From an uncultured Armatimonadota bacterium (lineage in GTDB: Bacteria; Armatimonadota; Fimbriimonadia; Fimbriimonadales; Fimbriimonadaceae), in assembly GCA_903833215.1 (NCBI GenBank), contig CAILEM010000154.1:1-64000 (forward strand): 64,000 nt of DNA. Direction: 5' to 3'. Positions within the stretch are counted from its first letter, which is position 1. Every line of letters starts with the position of its first letter. The notes beneath the pieces are model-generated. The model worked only from the letters and a program-made list of their open reading frames with translations. It did no database searches and had not been told where the DNA came from. The position numbers and the translations under genes are program-made. This document shows, in pieces, positions 8,720 to 18,549 of the stretch.

Positions 8720-11008
8720 TTATCCTCCCGCAATCTTGAATGACATCGGCTTGATGCCCTGAAAATCGGTCGACCCGAAATTCACGATCACTGACCTACC
8801 GGACGACCATGTCGTCTTTTGAACCGTGTGATCGGGGGTCAGGTCGGCGTGCGACACCATCTCGTCGTATCCGATCTTTCGGACCCACTCACAGACGTTT
8901 TTGTATGTCTGCAGGCTGCGATCCTTTTCTTTTGCCCACCGAGCTTTATCGAACATGAGCAAAGGCGCCGTGCCGTACAGGATGTTCAAAAGGTCGCGTT
9001 GATCCCAGACTTCAGGTGCTTTATTGGAGGCATCTCCCCAATACCATTGGGCGACGGTGCAATCGTGATACACCAACTCCCACAGGGGAATGCGATAGCG
9101 CGATCCAACTTGGTATTTCAAAAAGTCGGACGTCGGCTTCTGATAATCCATCATGAAGGTGCCCGAATCGGGGAGCCGATAGGGGCCAAGGCTCATCATG
9201 CCTTCGTAGTACTCGACAACGGGCACTGACGGGTCGATGCCGGTCTCCGTTCCCGTAACCAGCTTCATATCCTTGGAGCAGAAATCGAGCAATGCCATCT
9301 TGTACGCCCGATCTTGGCCTCGTGATAGTGGGTGAACGGGGCTGTAATCTTCCCGGAATGGACTCGCCGTTGTCGTGTCGATAAATCGAGCGAGGTACGG
9401 AATCTTTGCAAGATCCTCTGGAATCTTCTTCTTCGCGCGGGTCAACGCACGTTGGGAGTTGATGACGCCGCCTTGATACCAAGTGATCGTTCCATCGGGA
9501 TGCTTGTCGGGATGAGACCAGCCCTTCATCCAATCGCCGTTGGGTTCGATAACGAGATCCTCGGGCCACCCTTCCGTCGGTTGCCAACTTAGGCTGTGGG
9601 CGGGATCCCATACATCCTGATAGATATCGTACCGACCAGGAAGATAGCCAAGATTAGCGATTGCCTTGATCTCAGACGCAGTACCACCCCGTGACCAAAG
9701 CACACGATCGAATCCCATCTCCTTCATCTCTTTACAGATGGTCAACGGCTCCATGTCCCAGTTCCAGATATTCACCGCTCCAATGAGGCGATCAACATTT
9801 GGGTTCTCAGCTTTTTTGGCTGCCAGGGTTTTGACCAAGCCAGCATCCTTGGCGTAAGCACGATATCGCTTGGCCATGGAGACAAATCCGCCTGCGTTAC
9901 TGTAACTGAGTAGTAGACGGCGGTAGTAGCCGAACGCCTGATGAGACGGCTGCCACCGAGGTTGGAAGGTGAGCAAACCATCTTCCATTTTGTACAAGAC
10001 ATCGGCATCGTTTGGGGTCAAGAGGATGGTCATCGCCCCTTCACCGGTGGCAGGGTCGATGACACCCGACCACGGCATACAAAGGCCGTGCCCGCCATAG
10101 GTCACCATCGAGTATCCGTTGATCGTGCTTTCTTCCACCGGGAAGCGAATGCCCTCGTTCATCGGCAACACAACCCATTGACCAGGTTTGGTGACCACCG
10201 AACCTAGGAGCGTGACGTTGCTTTCCATCGGGCCTTGGCCTTGGTACAGGATGCTGGCCTCGGGTTTCTTCGGATCAACGCGGATATCGACAAGTACGTT
10301 GATGTCGTTGCTGACATCGTAGGCTTCAAAGCGCGCCGATTGTGCGTCAAGTGCCTTGAGTGATCGAGCCACGTAGCCAGTGGGCCAAGGCCGATACTTC
10401 CAGGGTTTGCCGACCTTTGGCGATGCAAGCATGGAACCATCGGACTCCACTCGAAGGCTAAGTGATGCACCTTTCAGAATTATCGGAGGTGCAACGAGCG
10501 GTTTTGCCGACCCTTTTCGAATGAGGGACGGAGACTCCAACCAGGTCTTGCCCGGTCCATTTCCGATCAGTCGAAATTGGACTGTTTGGCAGTCGCTAGG
10601 GATTACAAAAACTCGTTTCACGTACTGCCATGCTGGTTTTATTGGACCTACATTGCCATACGCCCAGTCGATCGTGTCGCCTTTCGAATTTCGAGTGACG
10701 ACCGAAATGCCGCCATTGCCACCCTCGCTTTTCATCCAACCCGAGATCTCACAGATATCCCATGGAGTTGCCGCAATTGGCTCTTGTTGGACGGCCCAGT
10801 CCTTGTCTCCAGTCGAATCGACGAAGATCGCTTTCTTCGCATCATTTCGACCAGAAACAAGGGTTGCCTTCGCCGCTCCCGGATCTCGCGTCCAGATACT
10901 GGACCACCCCTCCATTTCGCGACTGAACGTCGGGTTTACCACCTGGTTGGTCCCCTGCAGAGCTTGTCGTGCAGAAAGTAGGGCCACGGCAATCAGCGTT
11001 GACACCAT
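8720..11008 (-). CDS. Secreted glycosidase-like protein with N-terminal CBM-like domain
   Basis: 762 residues. A short hydrophobic start (MVSTLIAVALLSARQAL) suggests export. Residues ~20-165 look like a CBM4/9-type jelly roll (NPTFSREMEGWSSIW ... VKRVFVIPSDCQTVQFRLIG). The rest resembles large TIM-barrel glycosidases of the GH101/GH129 or DUF5696/DUF6259 type: LIGAVNIWNWDMEPL, MGFDRVLWSRGG, GTETGIDPSVPVVEYYEG, WELVYHDCTVAQWYWGD and LLNILYGTAPLLMF. I cannot assign the family or the catalytic pair with certainty. It starts five bases after the RND pump stop, so it may be co-transcribed with the export operon, although the functions look unrelated. Confidence 0.7.
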   Translation of the reverse strand: MVSTLIAVALLSARQALQGTNQVVNPTFSREMEGWSSIWTRDPGAAKATLVSGRNDAKKAIFVDSTGDKDWAVQQEPIAATPWDICEISGWMKSEGGNGGISVVTRNSKGDTIDWAYGNVGPIKPAWQYVKRVFVIPSDCQTVQFRLIGNGPGKTWLESPSLIRKGSAKPLVAPPIILKGASLSLRVESDGSMLASPKVGKPWKYRPWPTGYVARSLKALDAQSARFEAYDVSNDINVLVDIRVDPKKPEASILYQGQGPMESNVTLLGSVVTKPGQWVVLPMNEGIRFPVEESTINGYSMVTYGGHGLCMPWSGVIDPATGEGAMTILLTPNDADVLYKMEDGLLTFQPRWQPSHQAFGYYRRLLLSYSNAGGFVSMAKRYRAYAKDAGLVKTLAAKKAENPNVDRLIGAVNIWNWDMEPLTICKEMKEMGFDRVLWSRGGTASEIKAIANLGYLPGRYDIYQDVWDPAHSLSWQPTEGWPEDLVIEPNGDWMKGWSHPDKHPDGTITWYQGGVINSQRALTRAKKKIPEDLAKIPYLARFIDTTTASPFREDYSPVHPLSRGQDRAYKMALLDFCSKDMKLVTGTETGIDPSVPVVEYYEGMMSLGPYRLPDSGTFMMDYQKPTSDFLKYQVGSRYRIPLWELVYHDCTVAQWYWGDASNKAPEVWDQRDLLNILYGTAPLLMFDKARWAKEKDRSLQTYKNVCEWVRKIGYDEMVSHADLTPDHTVQKTTWSSGRSVIVNFGSTDFQGIKPMSFKIAGG

Positions 11009-11013
11009 GACTT

Positions 11014-14000
11014 TTAGTTTGTATCATCCGGCCAGGTCCAATCTCTGTGAAGGAACGTTTTGTTCAGCCACTTCACGAAGTCATCGACATAGGTGTGCAT
11101 GATCGGGATATCGAGGAGCGAAAGGATCGTTCCCGAGATCAGTCCTCCGACGACCGCCATTGCTAACGGTTGGTAGGCATCCAACCCCGTCTTTGGAGCG
11201 AACGCCACCGGGAGCATGACGAGCAGCGTGATACCCGCCGTCATCAAGATTGGGCGAAGCCTGTCCGGACAAGCCGTGCGAATCGCCTCATCACGGGGAA
11301 CACCCTTATCCCGGTTCTTCATGATCAGGTCGATCATGAGGACCGCCGTGGTCAGATCCATGCCGGTGAGAACAATGATTCCCAGAATCGAAACCGTCGA
11401 GAACGACTGATGGGCCAAGAAGAGGGCAACAAATACGCCAGCCAACTCCAGTGGCAGCGAAGCGATCATCTGCAACGGCTGCAAGAACCCACGGAACTGC
11501 ACTACCAGTACGAGATACATCATCACCAGCGACAGCATCAGCCCGCCGATGAGCCGCTTGAAGCTGTCCATCATCTGCGTCATGTCGCCGCGCATTTCGA
11601 TGCCGTACCCAGGAGGGAAGTTGACGGGTCGAATACCGAGATCTTTGTTTCCACCATAGGCGTTTGAAACGAGGTTCATGACCACGTCCATGCTCGGCAG
11701 GTTGTCGGATCGATAGTAACCGGTAACACCGATAACCCGACGCAGCCCGTCGTGCTCAATGACGGTTGGGCTCGAAGTGGGAACGACATCGGCGACGGAT
11801 TTGAGCGGAATCTGTTTGCCATCGGGGGCCGTAAGGCTGAGTTGCTCAAGATCCTGAGGCTGCTGACGTTGGTCGCCTTCGTACCGCACCAAGATCGTGC
11901 CTTGACGTAGGTTTGGCTGGCGATAGAACTCGTTCGTCAGACCTCCGCGCATCGAGTAGTAAGCTTGTTCGGCGATTTGGGAGGGGCTGAGTCCAACTTC
12001 TTGCGCACGTTGAGAGTTCACTTGAACCCGCAGCTCTGGGACGCCGTTGGTCCAGGTTCGGGATGGCTGGAACATCTCCGGCATCTTCTTGGCCACACCA
12101 AGAACTTCGGCACCGAGCCGATCCAACTGCTTGAGGTCGGGGCCGTAGATGTTCACGTGGACAGGTGCAGCCGCAGTTGCCATCACGTCGGAACCCATCT
12201 CTTTGATCTGTAGGCGGCGAACGCCGGGAATAGACGACAGGGCTTCCTTCTGGATGCCATCAATTACTTTGAAGATCGTGTTCTTCCGTACGTCCTTGTC
12301 ACTGAACGTGAGCATCAACGCTGCGCCGTTGGTGGCTGGCATTTGATACCCAGTGAAGAAGGGTGACCAAGATTCGAACATGGATTCAGCCCCGATCTCC
12401 ACGCTCGCCTTTTGGATTTCGGGATACCGCTGAATGATTTGCTCTAGCTGCTTGACCGCCTTTTCCGTTCCGGCGAACGAGGTTCCTGGCTGCATCTCTA
12501 GGAATGCCGAAGCCTGCCCGGTGTCAGCCAACGGCATCATTTCGGACCCGATGAAGTAGTAGAAGCTGAACCCGAGAATGAGTGTCGCAAGGACTCTTGT
12601 GAAGTTTGCGAAGCGGTGCTTCAATAACCAGTCAATTAGCCGCTTGTAGCCTGCTTCCATCCTTGCCAGGCTGCTTTGGAACGGATCAACAAAAAGGTAG
12701 AGAAATCTGAGGACAGGGTGCTTGCGCTCAAGGTCGCGAACATCTTCGGTTCGAAGTAGCTTCGAAGCAAGTAGCGCGGTTAGCGTGAATGAAACGAACA
12801 TCGAGGCGAGAAGGCCGAAGATAAGAGGCCAAACCAGTTCGACGAACATCAGTCCGACGATTCCACCAGAGAAAATGAGCGGCAGTAGCGCTAACACGAT
12901 CATCAGAGTCGAAGCGATAACTGCGACTCGAACTTCGGCAATTCCGTCGATGGTGGCTTGCTTGGGAGACTTTCCCATCCTCATGTGGCGTTCGACCGCG
13001 TGGATGTCGATGATCGAGTCGTCTACAAGGCGTCCTATGCTGAGCAGTAAGCCGATCAATGTTCCGCTGTTAAAAGTCATCCCGAAGGGGACCATAAAGA
13101 GAACAGCCATCGCGAGCGAAGTGGGCAGGGTGATCATCGCGATCAATGTCCCGCGCCATTCGCCGAGAAAGAAGAGGAGCGCGATGCCGGTGAGAATGAC
13201 AGCGACCGCCAACTCATGCCACACGTTGTCAAAGAGTATTCCCACGAAATGAGCATTGTCGTAGGCAACGTGGAACTTGATCCCAGGGAACTCCGATTCC
13301 AGTTGCCCAGTGACCTTCATCACCTCTGGAACGATTTGTGCCGAACTGGCGCCCGGATTCTGAACCACGCTAGCAGAGATGGAAGGATGGACCGTCTTGG
13401 TCGTGTTGTCGAGGTAGTCGTAGCCGCTTCGTCGCTCCCAGTGGGTGTCGACTACTTTGGCGACGTCTCGAACGTACACCACACGAGTTCCGTTGGCGAC
13501 ATTAACGATAGGATAGTTGGCGACGTCGGCGGCGGTTGCTGCAAGCGTATGAACGCGGACGATCGTCTCACTTTTACCGTTCGTGAGGGTTCCTGCGCTG
13601 GCGCTGATGTTCGAGCGGTCGATGGCGTTTCGAACATCAAGGATCGAAATGCCGTAACCGGCGAGCTTGGTTCGATCAATGATTACCTGAAGCTGTCTTC
13701 GATAGCCTCCGAACGGGACGACTGCGTAGACATCTTGCACAGTCTTGAGGCGTTGGACGACGGTGTTGTCAGTGAACTCACGCACCTTGGTCATGTCCCA
13801 ACCTTGGGCTTTGTCTCCTTCGATAGAGAGCGTCAATATCGGCAGGTTGAGTGGGTCGATTGGGATGATAAACGATGGCTTGAGGTTCGCCCCCGTCATC
13901 GGGAGATTCGACTGCACGACGTTCATCAACGATTGGATGTCCGTCTGCGCCCGCTGCATGTTCGTTCCATAGGGGAACTCGAGCGTCACAATCGACACTC

Positions 14001-14286
14001 CGTCTTGCGACGTGGATCGAACCGATCGAACGCCTTTGACGTTGATTAACTGCTCTTCGATTGGCTTGGAGATGTATGTTTCCATCTCGTTGGCAGCCAA
14101 GCCAGGCATCATCGTGACGACACCCACCATCGGGCTTTCTACGTAAGGGGCGAAGCGGCGAGGCATCCTAGAGATCGCCATCACTGCGAGCGCGATCATC
14201 GCGACGAAGAATGCGATGACGGCATATGGATGCTCAATGGACCACTGTGGGATGCGATTCATCGCACCTTGAGCCTTCTCTTTCAC
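11014..14286 (-). CDS. RND-family efflux pump, inner-membrane subunit
   Basis: 1090 residues with the RND layout: N-terminal TM1 (IEHPYAVIAFFVAMIALAVM), a first large periplasmic loop, TM2-6 with the acidic relay segment GRLVDDSIIDIHAVERH, a second periplasmic loop, and TM8-12 including the second-half motif GIIVLTGMDLTTAVLMIDLI. It would couple proton entry to export through the MFP and TolC partners. Sequence patterns sit between the AcrB (HAE) and CusA (HME) groups; the copper-type features of the neighbours favour metal export, but this is inference. GTG start overlapping the MFP stop by four bases (GTGA), so translation is coupled. Confidence 0.93.
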   Translation of the reverse strand: MKEKAQGAMNRIPQWSIEHPYAVIAFFVAMIALAVMAISRMPRRFAPYVESPMVGVVTMMPGLAANEMETYISKPIEEQLINVKGVRSVRSTSQDGVSIVTLEFPYGTNMQRAQTDIQSLMNVVQSNLPMTGANLKPSFIIPIDPLNLPILTLSIEGDKAQGWDMTKVREFTDNTVVQRLKTVQDVYAVVPFGGYRRQLQVIIDRTKLAGYGISILDVRNAIDRSNISASAGTLTNGKSETIVRVHTLAATAADVANYPIVNVANGTRVVYVRDVAKVVDTHWERRSGYDYLDNTTKTVHPSISASVVQNPGASSAQIVPEVMKVTGQLESEFPGIKFHVAYDNAHFVGILFDNVWHELAVAVILTGIALLFFLGEWRGTLIAMITLPTSLAMAVLFMVPFGMTFNSGTLIGLLLSIGRLVDDSIIDIHAVERHMRMGKSPKQATIDGIAEVRVAVIASTLMIVLALLPLIFSGGIVGLMFVELVWPLIFGLLASMFVSFTLTALLASKLLRTEDVRDLERKHPVLRFLYLFVDPFQSSLARMEAGYKRLIDWLLKHRFANFTRVLATLILGFSFYYFIGSEMMPLADTGQASAFLEMQPGTSFAGTEKAVKQLEQIIQRYPEIQKASVEIGAESMFESWSPFFTGYQMPATNGAALMLTFSDKDVRKNTIFKVIDGIQKEALSSIPGVRRLQIKEMGSDVMATAAAPVHVNIYGPDLKQLDRLGAEVLGVAKKMPEMFQPSRTWTNGVPELRVQVNSQRAQEVGLSPSQIAEQAYYSMRGGLTNEFYRQPNLRQGTILVRYEGDQRQQPQDLEQLSLTAPDGKQIPLKSVADVVPTSSPTVIEHDGLRRVIGVTGYYRSDNLPSMDVVMNLVSNAYGGNKDLGIRPVNFPPGYGIEMRGDMTQMMDSFKRLIGGLMLSLVMMYLVLVVQFRGFLQPLQMIASLPLELAGVFVALFLAHQSFSTVSILGIIVLTGMDLTTAVLMIDLIMKNRDKGVPRDEAIRTACPDRLRPILMTAGITLLVMLPVAFAPKTGLDAYQPLAMAVVGGLISGTILSLLDIPIMHTYVDDFVKWLNKTFLHRDWTWPDDTN

Positions 14287-16631
14287 TTGGCGACCGCCTT
14301 GCCATTGAGCATGTTCATTGGGCAGGTGAAGTTGAGCTCCTTACCGGCTGGTTGGGCGGGGATGTCGACGACCACAGGCTGATTCAGGGGCAGTGCTTTC
14401 CGAATTCCGAGATCGGGGAAGATCACTTCGGTGCCACATGTTTTGTCATCACGTCGAATAAATGTGACCTTGAACGCCTTACCAGCAGGGACACTTATCG
14501 ACTGAGGGCTATAACCTGCAGCGGTGATTTCCACGGTCTGGTCCACCTTCTCCGTTCCTGGAGTTGGCTCGCTCATTGGGTTGCTCAATGTCACCACAGA
14601 GCCTGAATTGAGGTCTGGAGACGGAGCGATGACGACCATTTGACCTGAGGTCACGCCGGATGCGATGGAGACCCAATCGCCTGATAGGCCGTTGAGTTTG
14701 ACTTCGTGCTTGGAAACGGTGAACTGGTTATTTGTCGATGGCTCGGCAACCCAGATATAGGAGTGACCTTCGTCTGTAACGAGGGAATTGGCGGGGGCCA
14801 CCGTCGCGATGTCGTCCGTGGCCGTCGATATCTCCAGGGACAGAAACTGTCCAGGAACGAATCGGTGGTCTTTGTTTTCGTAGATGGCCTCGACCAATCC
14901 TGTACGGGTCATCGCATCCACAGACGGTGCGACAGATGAGATGGCCACTTCCAGCGGCTTGCCCGAACCATCACGAAGTTTGACCTTGACTTTGGCCCGG
15001 ACATGAATCCGAGCAAGGTCCGCTTCTGGCACGTTGGCCTGAAGTCGGATTGGGCTGACTTGGGCGACCTTCAGCACGCTTTGCCCTGGGGCGATGACCA
15101 CGCCTGGGCTAATCAATCTGGCGGTGACCACACCGTCAACCTCAGATTTCAGTTCCGAGTAATCGCGTTGGGTTGTAGCTCCCTTCAGTCCAGCATTGGC
15201 CATCTGGAGTTCCGAAGTTGCTTGCCGAATTCGTCTGCGTGCTGACTCGGCCGAAGCTCGCGACGATGTCACATGAGCCATGTGGGCGTGATGCTCTGCC
15301 TGCATTTCGCGTTGCTTGCTCATCAGCGCCACGAGTTCAGCGGCGGATTTGCTGATGGCGGCTCGGGCGCCTTGGACCCTTGCATTGGCGGCTTCGACAG
15401 CTGATCGGGCCTGGCGCACCTTTGCGGCTGCTGATTGGCTGGAGGCTTGAGATTTCTGCAACTCGTCTCTAGAAATCGCGCCTTTATCGAAAAGCTGCTT
15501 TGACCGATTCAGTTCTTGAACCCAGTAGTCGCGATCCGCTTCGGCGGCGGTGACTTGACTTTGGGCATCCACAACCGAGGCTTGCTCCATGCGGAGGTTG
15601 GCTTCGGCGCTGAGTTCGGCTTGTTTGCCAGCCGCAACCATCGCCTTTGCCTCATCGATGGCTCCTTCTCGAATTGCTTGTTCCGATTCGGCTTGAGTAA
15701 CGTCGGCCAATGCCCGCTGATATTCGCTTTGCGCGATATCGATCCCTTGTGCTGCAACTGAGGTTTGAGCCGTCTTCTCGCTTACCATTGGATCAGTGGC
15801 AGAGGTGTCGAGCCGAGCAAGGACTTGACCCTTGCTGACTTTGTTGCCGACGTAGAACGGCATCGACACGATCACTCCAGCCGCACGAGAAACGACGTCT
15901 TGTTCGACGAATCCAACTGCCTGACCAGAAAAGGTAACGGATGAGGAGAATGCTCGCCGTTCGATCTTCGCGACTTCGACTGGCAAACTTCCTTCTGGTG
16001 CCGGTGCGTTCATTTCCATGATCTGGGCTTCGAGTGGGGTCATCGCGCCCGGTCGTCGCTTGGTGTTGATCGCCCAAATCGAGATCCCGAGGGCGACTCC
16101 GAGGATAATGAGAGCACCACCCACTTGGCGGTTGAAGATGCTTCGTGCATTGAAGTGCTGTCCCGAACTTCGTACTAGTCGCACCACCACGATCAGCGCT
16201 ATGAGTGCTGCACCGATGATGAGAATCAAGGTGGTGTTGGAGCCCGTCGCCTCGTCGGATCTCTCACCGGTTGCCAGCTTGATCGTAGTTTGAGCGGCAC
16301 CGAGCTTACTTACGATGGTGATCTTGGCGTCATAGGCTCCGGCCATCCCGAAGACGGTTCGGGCACTGTAGGTTCCTGGTGCCGATTCTGCCTTAGCGGT
16401 GACCTCACGTTCTCCCATGGGCATTCCCGGCATCTGCGCGAAAACTCGGACAGTGGCGTCGGTAACCGGCTGACCGCTTTTGTCAGTTAAGGTGAGGATC
16501 AGTTGCGCACGTCCGACGGGCAAAATTCGTGGATCGGTACGCAGTGAAACTTTGTAAGGGCCAGCAATGCCATCTGTCGCCATGCTGAGAGTCGAGAGAA
16601 TGAGGAAGAGAATGGCGGTGATTAGTTTCAT
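14283..16631 (-). CDS. RND periplasmic adaptor fused to FixH-like and cupredoxin-like domains
   Basis: 782 residues, about twice a normal adaptor. Residues 1-~130 are a signal peptide plus a YtkA/FixH-like Ig domain (GPYKVSLRTDPRILPVG, PGMPMGEREVTA). Two hydrophobic segments follow (TLILIIGAALIALIVVVRLV and VGGALIILGVALGISIWAI). The HlyD adaptor comes next: lipoyl half FSGQAVGFVEQDVVSRAAG, a long coiled-coil hairpin rich in Ala, Gln and Glu (~residues 280-470), the second lipoyl half and beta-barrel. The last ~85 residues look like a cupredoxin (VEITAAGYSPQSISVPAG ... FTCPMNM), with Cys and Met residues suited to copper. It should bridge the RND pump and TolC. ATG overlaps the TolC-like stop (ATGA). 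Confidence 0.88.
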   Translation of the reverse strand: MKLITAILFLILSTLSMATDGIAGPYKVSLRTDPRILPVGRAQLILTLTDKSGQPVTDATVRVFAQMPGMPMGEREVTAKAESAPGTYSARTVFGMAGAYDAKITIVSKLGAAQTTIKLATGERSDEATGSNTTLILIIGAALIALIVVVRLVRSSGQHFNARSIFNRQVGGALIILGVALGISIWAINTKRRPGAMTPLEAQIMEMNAPAPEGSLPVEVAKIERRAFSSSVTFSGQAVGFVEQDVVSRAAGVIVSMPFYVGNKVSKGQVLARLDTSATDPMVSEKTAQTSVAAQGIDIAQSEYQRALADVTQAESEQAIREGAIDEAKAMVAAGKQAELSAEANLRMEQASVVDAQSQVTAAEADRDYWVQELNRSKQLFDKGAISRDELQKSQASSQSAAAKVRQARSAVEAANARVQGARAAISKSAAELVALMSKQREMQAEHHAHMAHVTSSRASAESARRRIRQATSELQMANAGLKGATTQRDYSELKSEVDGVVTARLISPGVVIAPGQSVLKVAQVSPIRLQANVPEADLARIHVRAKVKVKLRDGSGKPLEVAISSVAPSVDAMTRTGLVEAIYENKDHRFVPGQFLSLEISTATDDIATVAPANSLVTDEGHSYIWVAEPSTNNQFTVSKHEVKLNGLSGDWVSIASGVTSGQMVVIAPSPDLNSGSVVTLSNPMSEPTPGTEKVDQTVEITAAGYSPQSISVPAGKAFKVTFIRRDDKTCGTEVIFPDLGIRKALPLNQPVVVDIPAQPAGKELNFTCPMNMLNGKAVAK

Positions 16632-17875
16632 GATTTGGCTCCCATCGCACGGTTGAGCTTGGCGATCGCCATGGCTTGGTCGAATTGAGCTTGGGCTAAA
16701 TCCGATTTCGCTCGGATCAGGGCTTCAAGGGCATCTAGTTGCTCGACGAGAATTGCTTTGCCTGCTCGCACGCGAAGGGCAGCCACTTCGAAAGCGGCAG
16801 CAGATGCTCTTACCGCAGACTCGGATGAAGTCAGGTTTGCTTTGGCGGTTGCGATATCAAGCCAAGCCTGCCGCACGTCTCTTTCAACGGAAATGAGTGC
16901 CTGTTTCGCCGTTGCCGTGGCCTTGGCTCGCATGGATCGTGCCTGGGCCACCTGAGCATTGATGCGTCCACCATCGAAAATTGGGATGCTTAGGGTGAGC
17001 CCAGCGCTGAGTCCGCCCATGTCAGAGCGGTTCGTCGCGTCGCCCATGATCGCACCGTAGAGTTGGGGTTTTCGTTGGTCCTGAGCCGCTCGAACTTCGG
17101 AGTTCGTCGAGTTCTGTCGCGCGAGTGCCGATACGACAAGCCCGCGATTTTTCTTTGCGAGCTGAATCGAATCTTCCAGGCTCATTGTCGGTGCTTCGAC
17201 GTTCAAGTCACCGCTCGGGTCGATGGGGCGGTTAAAGTCGGCGTTCATCGCGGCTTGGAGGTCAATCAGGGCTTTGGCTTCGTCATTACGGGCCGAGGTC
17301 AGCGAACGCTCAGCGTGTGAGAGTTCGGCCTGACTCCTTTGAACACTTGCCTCGATGCCTTGACCGGCGTCGAACATCGCCTTTGCCGTCTTGACGAGTT
17401 CCTGTGTTGCTGCGACCTTTGATTCCTCTGCTCGAATCATTTGGCGGGCAAGCAAAACTCTGTCATAGGCGTCGGTGACGGCGAGCGCGATATCAGCCCG
17501 GACCTCATCGAGATCCCCGACCGCGGCTTGCGATTGTCCCTTGGCCGAATCGATCATGGATCGAAGTCTTGGCGAAAACAGCGGGACCATCAGTGAGAGA
17601 TTCGCATCGAGGAAACTTCCGGTTGGCACAAGCATCCAAACCGGTGGCTCAACCATTGGCGGGGACCCGTAGGCAGCCGCATTGTTACCGCTTGTTCCAA
17701 AGGCGTTGGCCGAGATCTGCGGTCCAGTGTTGGCACGAGCGACTCGTTCGCTGGCCTTCGCGCCTTCGAGGTCGGCTTTCGCAGCCGTTTGAAAAGGGCT
17801 ATTGGCGAGAGCATTTCGAATGGCGGACGCCAACGTGAGTTTTTCTGGTGCTTGGGCGGAGACGGATTGGAGCAA
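16628..17875 (-). CDS. TolC-family outer-membrane efflux protein
   Basis: 415 residues as drawn from a TTG. The sequence has the two repeated TolC halves with long helices (LTLASAIRNALANSPFQTAAKADL; AVTDAYDRVLLARQMIRAEE; ISVERDVRQAWLDIATAKANL; ALEALIRAKSDLAQAQFDQ). It forms the outer-membrane channel for the RND pump in the same operon. The chosen TTG cuts a signal peptide: in-frame codons upstream encode LNISLSAALILA just before it. No ATG, GTG or TTG gives a complete signal peptide nearby, but a CTG at 17911 would, so the true start is uncertain. Confidence 0.9.
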   Translation of the reverse strand: MLQSVSAQAPEKLTLASAIRNALANSPFQTAAKADLEGAKASERVARANTGPQISANAFGTSGNNAAAYGSPPMVEPPVWMLVPTGSFLDANLSLMVPLFSPRLRSMIDSAKGQSQAAVGDLDEVRADIALAVTDAYDRVLLARQMIRAEESKVAATQELVKTAKAMFDAGQGIEASVQRSQAELSHAERSLTSARNDEAKALIDLQAAMNADFNRPIDPSGDLNVEAPTMSLEDSIQLAKKNRGLVVSALARQNSTNSEVRAAQDQRKPQLYGAIMGDATNRSDMGGLSAGLTLSIPIFDGGRINAQVAQARSMRAKATATAKQALISVERDVRQAWLDIATAKANLTSSESAVRASAAAFEVAALRVRAGKAILVEQLDALEALIRAKSDLAQAQFDQAMAIAKLNRAMGAKS

Positions 17876-17991
17876 AGCCAGAATCAGCGCGGCAGAAAGG
17901 CTGATATTCAGTTTTTGTTTGGAATGGATGGTGAGAACCTCGCAGATCGTACGATGCCAAACCCACGACGCAGGTTCGGCGAAGTCAAAAT

Positions 17992-18414
17992 CTAGCGAGT
18001 TGGAGGCGCACGAAGGCCGTGAAGATTAGGATTCGGGGGGCGAATCCTCGGCACGGCAAGATGCTGCGGTTGTACGTTTCGGGCCGCTTCGGTGGAGCTA
18101 CCAATAACCGCAGGATCATTGTGAAGGATTGCGATACTGAGAGTCGGAACAGTTGTCGAGACCGCTGTGGTCTTTTGGCTGGGCGTCGACTTGACAACGC
18201 AACTCGGAGGACACTTGCTCGCCTGTTTGATGGAATGCTTGGCCGGTGTCTTGCAACAAGCACAGCAGGTCTTCATCCCCATTGGGCACGCAACGGCGCT
18301 TTTCTGCTTTGGTGAATTCGACGGACCTATTGGGCATCCGCAAACCGCTAGCCCAAGAGAACTTTGGACCAAGAACACCACGAAGGCGATCATCACGCGA
18401 GTTGCAGATTGCAT
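17992..18414 (-). CDS. Small exported Cys-rich protein leading the efflux operon
   Basis: 140 residues from the ATG at 18414; an earlier start at 18447 adds 11 residues ahead of the signal peptide MQSATRVMIAFVVFLVQSS. The mature part contains nine cysteines in the first half (CGCP, CPMG, TCCACCK, CPPSC), then a low-complexity linker, and ends RPPNPNLHGLRAPPTR. Small Cys-rich periplasmic proteins ending in an RPP/RAPP-like tail are found beside copper resistance operons (DUF2946-like), so metal binding is plausible. It is the first gene of the minus operon, ~115 bases before the TolC-like gene. No enzymatic function is evident. Confidence 0.65.
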   Translation of the reverse strand: MQSATRVMIAFVVFLVQSSLGLAVCGCPIGPSNSPKQKSAVACPMGMKTCCACCKTPAKHSIKQASKCPPSCVVKSTPSQKTTAVSTTVPTLSIAILHNDPAVIGSSTEAARNVQPQHLAVPRIRPPNPNLHGLRAPPTR

Positions 18415-18549
18415 AGCTCTAACGAATCCGACACAAAACGTCATCAATACGTTCCAGAGCTATTGTGCATCACTTGATATCGGTGCCGGGAGTCGGTAAT
18501 TGCGGGTCAGTGAAATCACCGACAGTTTGGAGGTTCAGGATTGCTAACT

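Noticed and set aside
13216-14049. 277-residue plus frame over the RND gene
   Set aside because: It is antisense to a well-supported RND pump and has no recognisable domain.
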